Below, piece by piece: positions 57,101 to 64,000 of a DNA stretch of 64,000 bases. Positions within the stretch are counted from its first letter, which is position 1; the number at the start of each line of letters is the position of its first letter. This DNA comes from Orthonyx spaldingii (taxonomy: Eukaryota > Chordata > Aves > Passeriformes > Orthonychidae), in contig VZTJ01002478.1 in assembly GCA_013397795.1 (NCBI GenBank), positions 2,309,370 to 2,373,369 of the forward strand. Direction: 5' to 3'. The position numbers and the translations under genes are program-made. A model generated the notes under the pieces. It ran no database searches, was not told the DNA's origin, and saw nothing but the letters and a program-made list of their open reading frames with translations.

Positions 57101-57806
57101 GGCTTCAATGATCACTGAAGCAGAACCTGAGTGCAAGACTGGGGTGGGGGGAGAAAATCTCAAAACAATCTTGCACTGAACTTGCATTTTAAAAGTTGGT
57201 ACTGAAATATCCCAAGCACTTACAATGTTTGTCAAAATAAGACTTGAGATCTAGGTTCTTCTTCAGTTTTCAGAAAAGCTTTCTTGTATCTCATGTTTGA
57301 ATTGCACTTATAAATCACACCAAAAAGTGTGAGCCAGTGTTCCTGTGATCAACACTACCAGGTTACTTTTTTTCTCTCTATTCACATCCAGAACTGTTTC
57401 TGAATAATTGTATCAAGTCAGTAAGGCAGATCAGTTGAATCAATGTTAATTCTCTAATTGTCACTTTGCTGAGATGTAAAAATAGAGAGGAAAAAAAAAA
57501 AGTCAAAATCTCTTCTATAATAATAGACAATGGAGAACTATTAAGTTGCCATGTCTGCCTGCACTGAATGTAAAACTAAACAAATAAGGCTTTTCCCTCT
57601 GGGACCTTCTTGGTCATCTTCCTACATCATGCAATTATCTATAAATCTGTGAAATCTCTTCATAATTGTACTTGGCAAGTTAAAAAATTATCTGATGATG
57701 TGCTGGCTGTTGCTTAAATGTTAGGTTTTGGTTTAGTAGACAAGAAGTATACTTACGGTTCCCCCCCACTGTGTATATTTTCATGAGAAAGCACAGGGCG
57801 CTGTGG
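54047..57806 (-). CDS. SORBS2: SORBS2 (ArgBP2), last three coding exons, partial gene
   Basis: Sorbin and SH3 domain-containing protein 2, an adaptor at Z-discs, stress fibres and focal contacts that scaffolds Abl/Arg, vinculin and WASF-type partners (family knowledge). The three exons join in frame to 73 C-terminal residues: [17 protein letters not shown], then [20 protein letters not shown] with GWFVG, then [19 protein letters not shown] and stop. This is the third SH3 domain: ALYNY (ALYDY-type) strand, acidic RT loop, GWF tryptophan, and PGNYV end of the fold. The first two SH3 domains and the SoHo region must lie beyond the right edge. It differs from SORBS1, which as I recall ends in PGNYVKPLYL. 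Confidence 0.95.
54109..54868 (-). other. SORBS2 last intron
   Basis: 760 bp, GT (GTATGT) to AG (TTTCAG), inside the SH3 domain after FVG. No other feature seen. Confidence 0.9.
54869..54975 (-). CDS. SORBS2: SORBS2 penultimate coding exon (first part of SH3-3)
   Basis: 107 bp coding [20 protein letters not shown] and continuing [15 protein letters not shown]. The acceptor is TTTAAG before GTTTCAG; an alternative AG six bases on (TTTCAG) would break the frame from the preceding exon. The family sequence EPFQALYNY supports the first choice. Donor GTATGT, phase 1. Confidence 0.95.
54976..57756 (-). other. SORBS2 intron before SH3-3
   Basis: 2781 bp. It contains a poly(T) run near 55241-55257 and a block near 55.3-55.6 kb that is less AT-rich than its surroundings and has no coding signal. 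Confidence 0.85.
57757..57806 (-). CDS. SORBS2: SORBS2 small linker exon
   Basis: 50 bp coding [16 protein letters not shown] and two bases of Pro. It corresponds to the human linker PQRPVFTHENIQGGGEP just before the third SH3 domain. Acceptor CATTTCAG, donor GTAAGT. It contains a run of seven G in the coding strand (AGT GGG GGG GAA). Confidence 0.92.
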
Positions 57807-60800
57807 CTGAAATGAAATGATTTGAAATGTAATAAAGATTTGCAGTTTAAGGTCCAAATAGTTGGATAGGGATGTAACACACAGTTGCTCAAGAGGTCAT
57901 ATTCTACCTTATGTAAAACCATGGCCAATTCTGCCCCCCTTTGAACTCACAATAAATTCTTGAGAGACATGACAAACAATTGAATCTTGGCAAGTTTAAA
58001 GATCTGATTTTTGGAGGTCATAATAAAAACTAAACAAAACGGTGAACTTCATCAACAGTTCATTCTATTTACAGAATAGTATAAAGTTGGAATAGAACTC
58101 TGCTGCCTCTTCACTGGGAAACAGAAATGACATTAGAAAAATCAGATGCAACTGATGAACATCATACATTCTTTGGGTGAAATATATTTTTAGATAAGCA
58201 GAAATAAAATCTCCTATACATAATGGCAGAATCTAGAATATTCACAGACAAACAACATACCAATTTACATTACACAGAGTACTAACTTGGCAGGCATAAC
58301 ATGCTATGCTTTAACTAACTCTCTTTCATCTCAAGCCATGCAGGCTGTTGGGAGGCAAAGAACAGAAAACATTTTTGAAAGAATACATTTAATTGTGTGA
58401 CTATAACAACACTTTTACTTCAACAGAAAAAAGTAGTTTGTATTTCCAGTGCAAAGCTTTGTGAAAGGAACTATGTTCCTTCTTAATGGAGCATTACCGA
58501 CCACTAATATTCGATACATCTGGATGCAATGGAAATGAAAAATACTAACCTTCTACAGAAACCATATACTGTTTAGAAAGTCATTGACTTATACTGATTA
58601 GAATCTGGCTGGGGCCAGAAAAGTGCAGGAGCAGCTGCTTGGGAAAGCTCTTGATATGAACAGGGATTGTATTCTCTGTTGACTGAGGATGCCCTCTGGT
58701 CATGCTGTAGAGACAAGTCTGGGAACGATATCTGTTTTGGGAGTGTGGGTATCAAATATTGCTCATAGCACTTTCTTCCATGAATTGAGTAAACTGCAAC
58801 TGATCTTTAGGCCATGGAATTTGTCTTATTGCCCCATGGTTCTCTCTTGGTTAGACTATTTCAGTCACTCTTTTATCACTCTTGAAGATGATACAGTCTT
58901 CTAAGAGAGAAGGCAGCAGTAAACAATCCACAGCCTGATGGCAAAAATTGAATGGAAAAACACAGGATGTAGTTTGTTAGGTTTCTTCCTCCCTTCTCCC
59001 TCTCAGCATCTCCAGATGAAATTAGTTAAATTTCTTTTCAGCACTTTGTATGAATACATGCAGAAAATATTGTGAACAGTCTGTACTTTACAGTCTATAA
59101 AGTATAACTTTAAAAGGTGCCTAAATATGCAGGCAGGTAGAGTATCGATTTTTGTAAAATTCATATTATTGAATGCTAGATGGGAAACAGGTTTTCAAAG
59201 TAAAAAAAAAAAAATTGTTTATACTCTTTACTGTCTTCTCTCCCTCACTTAACTCTCCTCTGTCAGTGTACAAGAAAGATGGATAATTTTTACCAAAGAA
59301 CAAACAGTAAAGATTGCAAATTAAACAGTTCTTAGTAAACCTCCTTCAATGGCTGACTTGTCAAGCAAGAGGAGAATAGGCAGAATGCTTTGTATTTAGA
59401 CTGGAATCTGACCTTATTTGCTGCTAATCTTTTATCAGGTCTGTAACTGAGCTGAATGCCAAAGATAGTCAGAGATGCAAAAGAACTCAACTGAGGTTAA
59501 AGACTTTTCCTATAAACAATGGAAGTAAAAGTCCTGAACAATGCTACAAATGATTTAATGCTTTGAACATAAAACCAAACCAGGAAGAAACTGGGTAGGT
59601 CAGTATTATCTTCTTTTTCTGCATATGCTTCATAAAATGTTATATTGCTGACTAACTACTGTAGAAATAGATAATAAGAATCAAGGTGAGTCACGATTTT
59701 CAACTCTATGTTATTGCCTTAGAGAAAACAAATTTTGGACAAAATTACCATCTTGGAGAAATAGGGTGAAGTAATTAGTATGTTTGAACAGGGCGACCTT
59801 GGAGCTTGCTCTCTATTTGGATGCATCCCACAATAATACCCCAGCTGACATCCAGAAGCTTTCTTCCTGTTTTCTTTCCCTAAGCTCTCATTCTCACATA
59901 CAGTGGCATTGGCTAGACAGGGGACTGTTGCAAAGATTTCTAGTTTTCAACTGCACCTCAGTTTACTAGACTATCCCATTTCCTGGTAAATACTGCAGGA
60001 CCTAATCCCAAAAACGTTAAAAAGTGTGCCAGTTGTATGCCTGATTTTCATGCATGGTTGATACTGTGCTTGCATATAACAGTTCTGTAGAGTCCTAAGC
60101 ATGCAAATTAAGTGCATGATATGTGTTCTTGTACTTTTGGAATTAAAGTCATAAATACACTACACATTGACCAATACACTCCTCTTAATATACTGGTCAT
60201 TCATTTGGAGTAATGTACCAAATTAAAACAGGGCTTAATCCCTTTTTTACAGCTCTCATTTCTAGCTGGACTTTCTGTGAGACAATGTTTGTCTGCTACT
60301 ACAGGAATCCTGGTCTTCCTAGGATTGAACCGTCTTTCTTTGTTAATGAAGAAAGCACTGTCCCCTCATACCTGAAAGCAAACAGAAGCTGCCAGAAAGC
60401 TAAGACTTTGAAAGTTACACAAATCTGCATAAACTAAAATTCAAAATTTAAAAAGGGAAATACCAGAAAGATGATCACCCAAAATCAGCAGCAACAACAA
60501 CATGGAAAATAATTCATCCCATTACCAGTTTTAAGAGCTAAATATTAAGAAACCAATGCAAAGGCCAAATCCTAAACTGAAGGTAAAATGTAAGCCATAA
60601 ATTCCCATTCTCATATCTTTTAGGCTGAGGGTGGGGTTTTTGTGTTTGTTTGATTTCTTCCCCTCCCCCCCTTTTTTTTTCATAATGTAGATCACCTTTT
60701 TGAACAAAATCCATGCAAACTCTAAACAACCTGACTTTCTGGCTAGGTAAAAATATTAGGGTTGGGTTACAGTTATGTTATAGATAAGAAGGGAAAGGTT

Positions 60801-63800
60801 AAAGAGTATTAAAATCTGTAATGACACTGTTTGGATAAAGATGTCAGTATTGAGTGAAAAAAATTACAGCAGTAGAACATTTTGAAAAGAAGAACCTGGA
60901 TTCACACCCAAAAATTCAATCTGTATACATGCAAAAGCCTGTATACATGCAATGAAGAATAAATTTTTGACTCTTAGAAGCTGTAATTTTAATAAACTAA
61001 AAATGCTTTGAAAGAGAGGAGTAATTTTAATAAAACCAGACTAAATGTAAAGAACTAGCCCAATATAAACACCTTGTAGCACTGGAAATACCATGCAGCA
61101 CTGCAGAGATACAGTACACTAATGGATTTCTATAATAAGTTCAGGCACACACTTGCCTTTACTCAGTCATAGCACAGAAGCACAACAGGAAGAAAACACA
61201 GCATACTGATAGTATTGAGACATTTGGGTAAAAGAAAATACTGAAAGACTAGACACTGAGCTCCTTGTCCATGGAAAAGCTGTTATTGCACACTGGGCAT
61301 CCAGTACCATACCCTGTGTGAATAGCTGTGACCTCTGACAGGTGAGCTGCAGGATCTCTGTGTCATCACTGGGCTACGAGGAGGTTTACCCATAACAAAT
61401 ATCTCCCTCTTTAAATTAGCCTAGAAGAACCACAAAAACTTTGTCAAGTGAGAGTTTAAGAATGAAGCATCATGGGATTTTTGTTGCTTCATTCATACAT
61501 GCAAACCAGACATGCTTTTCCTGATAACAAAAAGCAACTGTTACAGGTAGAAGGAAGGGTACTACTAGTATACAGTATTTTCATTGCTACCACTGTATCA
61601 TTTCTTCTCAAGGGTTTGCTCCTCTGGCACATGCCCTTACATGTTACAATTAAAAGATTAATCACATATAGCATATGCAATTCTAACAGTTATTGCATGT
61701 GTACTCCCTGAAGTAGCTCAGATAGTAACACAGAAAAGCTCAACAGCACAGAGCAGAAATGCTACCTCAGAAATACCAATGGCAAATGTAATTCCTTGCT
61801 GTTAAACAGAACGCACCCATTGGATTTGCATTTAGAAAGCAAGTAAATACTTGGTGGAAAGTACTTCATGAAAATATCCTCATTTTGTTAGCGTCACTAC
61901 AAATCTGCTTCAGTTCTTAAGGGGTGTGTGTGCAGCAAATATGAATTCTCATGGGCAGGGCAGAGTTGGGGGAGTGGACTGATATACTGAAAACCTTTTC
62001 TTAGGTATTTGTGACTGTCAGTAGAACGTGACTAAACAAAAAACCAGGCCTCTCTTAGGAGAGGGGTGAATAAGAACAACAAAAGATACCAAGAGAGGCC
62101 AAGGAGGCAGAAAAATGTCAGCATTTCTCCTTAGGATGTGTCTTCAGACTTCCTTTGGAGGACACATCCTTCCCCCAACACAGTGCAAAGTGACACTTCC
62201 CACCCATAGCTCCTTGTATTCCACTTCCCACATCCCTGGTCATGCTTTAGTTTTGAGCCACATACCAAATATATATATGTGTGTGTGTGTGTGTATACAT
62301 ATGCATATATTTTTAAATTAACAGAAATTACTGAAGTATCAGTATACAGTTTCAAGAACTCTCTGAAGAACCTTCCTTCACCTGTGATATTTGATTCTTC
62401 AAAATGTTTTTTCTTTTGGCTGTGGCAGTTGATAGCAGAAATTAATCAAGGGCAACATGCATAAAGAGAAGAGGATAGGAATTGTCCTGTCCTCTCAAAT
62501 CCAGCCTGTAGACTAAATAGCAATAAATTATGACAGCCAAAACCTGGTTGTACTTTATACTATATTTTAATCCAACTCTCTATTCTGGCAATGTAATCAG
62601 TGTCAACTGATTAAAACATCTGTCATTGGTAGGAGTATATCTAATTATTTTGACAATTTTCAAATAGCTAAGTCTATAATGATTGTTTATAAAGGAATCT
62701 GTTCCTTAAATTTAAAAAATAATCCATATTTAAGATGGTTTCAAAACAATAATTAAGAGCTAGAGCTCTGTAACTAGACCCTAGACCTTTAGTTCTTCCT
62801 TGTTCTTAGGCTCTTCTGTCTGCAAGATGGAGTCATCCCTGTGGTTCTTGGTGTCTTGCCTCCTGCCTTGCCCAATTAGGAGCAATACACTGCCTTGGAG
62901 GTTCCCTGGGACAGATCCTTTAACTCTCAAAACATATATTCCTTCTTTTAATTTTCATCTTGGGTTAACACACCTTGCTCAAATAGGGGCAAAGAATATA
63001 AAGGTCACCTAAAATGAATTTCAGTGTAGATAAGGAATGTTCTTAATTTGTCTGGTTAGGTTAAGCAAAAGCATCAAAAGCACTGTATCAACTGCTAAAC
63101 TATTAAAAGTTGCAGAAACAAGTTCAGTACTCTGTTTACCCCTTCTTTGAGGTGGAACAAACCTAAGTTCATGACAGATTCATGCCCTGGAAAGAAGCCT
63201 TATGCCTCTTCCCTACTTCAGAAAAAACCCAACAGATCTGTTGATCTTAAGATTTCTTTAAGTCCATTATGTCTGTGTTTTCTGTGAATGCACATTTTAA
63301 GATGGGGTAGATCTTAAAAAAAAAATAGAAAGAATAGGAGGATATTTATGACATAGATGTAATGATGCAATGATCACTCTTCTAGGATAGTTTCTCTTTA
63401 CGTAACTTTTTCTCCTTTTCAGGAGTAGATGAATCTTCTGGAAGTCTGCACTGCAAATTAACTTTGTCTTTCTACAGCAAGTTTTCATTTTTCTGCCACA
63501 GAGCTTCAATGCTGACACAAACTGTAGTCCTGAAGAGGGAATAATCTTTGTCCAGTTCTTGACTAACAGAATTGGTATTTAGAACATGACCCTCTGCAGT
63601 GGTGCTTTACTGGGAAATTTACAACTGTTCTCCCAGGCTTTGGATTGAAATTGAAAACAGAAGCACAAATGTTATCTAGTTTCTGCATACTCGAATACAG
63701 TTCTGTTTCGTTCAGTTAAATAAGTTACATTGCTGTCCCGGTATGGACCTGAAAGGCTTTCTGCTTTCCTATCATTGATACCTCCTTAAGCTATTTAATT

Positions 63801-64000
63801 GTATCATAATGGTTATAGTTTTACCTTTTGTTTCATTTGAAAAAGGCCTGTCTTAATACTCCATTTGTTATGTTAGTTATATTAGTAAAGAAAACAGTAC
63901 ATCTGAGAAGATCAAACTCAGTATTAGCCTTGCAGTTATTTAATAGACAAGAAGATTTGCAACAATCCATATTCAAGAGGTGCAGTTACCTTTAACTGTA
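57807..64000 (-). other. SORBS2 intron, continuing past the window edge
   Basis: More than 6.1 kb. I looked on the minus strand for the preceding family segments (the EDYPDPP...SSDRIHSLSSNK linker and the second SH3 domain) and did not find them. Simple repeats include the TA/TG microsatellite near 62.3 kb. Confidence 0.75.
62268..62311. repeat. (TA)n/(TG)n microsatellite
   Basis: ATATATAT, then about eight TG units, then TATACATATGCATATAT. Confidence 0.95.

Noticed and set aside
63970..64000. Possible donor (AAAG|GTAACT, minus strand) at the right edge, as if ending a SORBS2 exon
   Set aside because: The bases before it do not translate in phase 0 to the expected SSNK end of the preceding linker, and the rest is outside the window.
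1..64000. Search for CRISPR arrays, operons, tRNA or rRNA genes and phage-like modules
   Set aside because: None seen. The window is vertebrate intron and intergenic DNA.

Overview
The window is vertebrate nuclear DNA, almost certainly from a bird. It is AT-rich and intron-dominated, and it carries a CR1 retroposon 3' end with the octamer-type tail (ATTCTATG repeated) typical of avian and reptile genomes. The protein-coding content is two orthologues of human 4q35 genes, both on the minus strand: all of PDLIM3 (ALP, actinin-associated LIM protein) and the last three coding exons of SORBS2 (ArgBP2). I see no bacterial, phage, CRISPR or tRNA features. Almost all longer open frames are chance frames or shadows of exons.

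Layout from left to right. Positions 1-15,710 are intergenic DNA downstream of PDLIM3, with simple repeats and one isolated CpG-rich block near 5.0-5.4 kb. From 15,710 to about 37,305 lies PDLIM3, read right to left. It has a TATA/CRE promoter, nine coding exons, eight introns and a poly(A) signal cluster. I resolved each splice junction from the sequence, and two splice forms stay in frame: 363 aa (exons 1-2-3-5-6-7-8-9) and 315 aa (exons 1-2-3-4-7-8-9). From 37.4 to 52.1 kb is intergenic DNA with low-complexity tracts. From about 52.1 kb to the right edge is the 3' end of SORBS2: a probable 3' UTR of about 1.9 kb, the two exons of the third SH3 domain, a 50-bp linker exon, and more than 6 kb of intron running off the window.

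Both products belong to the Z-disc/actin cytoskeleton of muscle. PDLIM3 binds alpha-actinin through its PDZ and ZM regions, and SORBS2 is an SH3 adaptor at Z-discs and stress fibres. The head-to-tail order SORBS2 then PDLIM3 on one strand is the mammalian order.

The most interesting structure is the alternative-exon cassette of PDLIM3. Exon 4 and the pair 5+6 each encode a ZM-type motif with the same skeleton, enter in phase 0 and leave in phase 2. The reading frame therefore enforces mutual exclusion. I found no convincing undescribed system. Other items worth checking are the orphan CpG block, the promoter elements, a simple-repeat splice acceptor and a short retroviral RNase H-like fragment.
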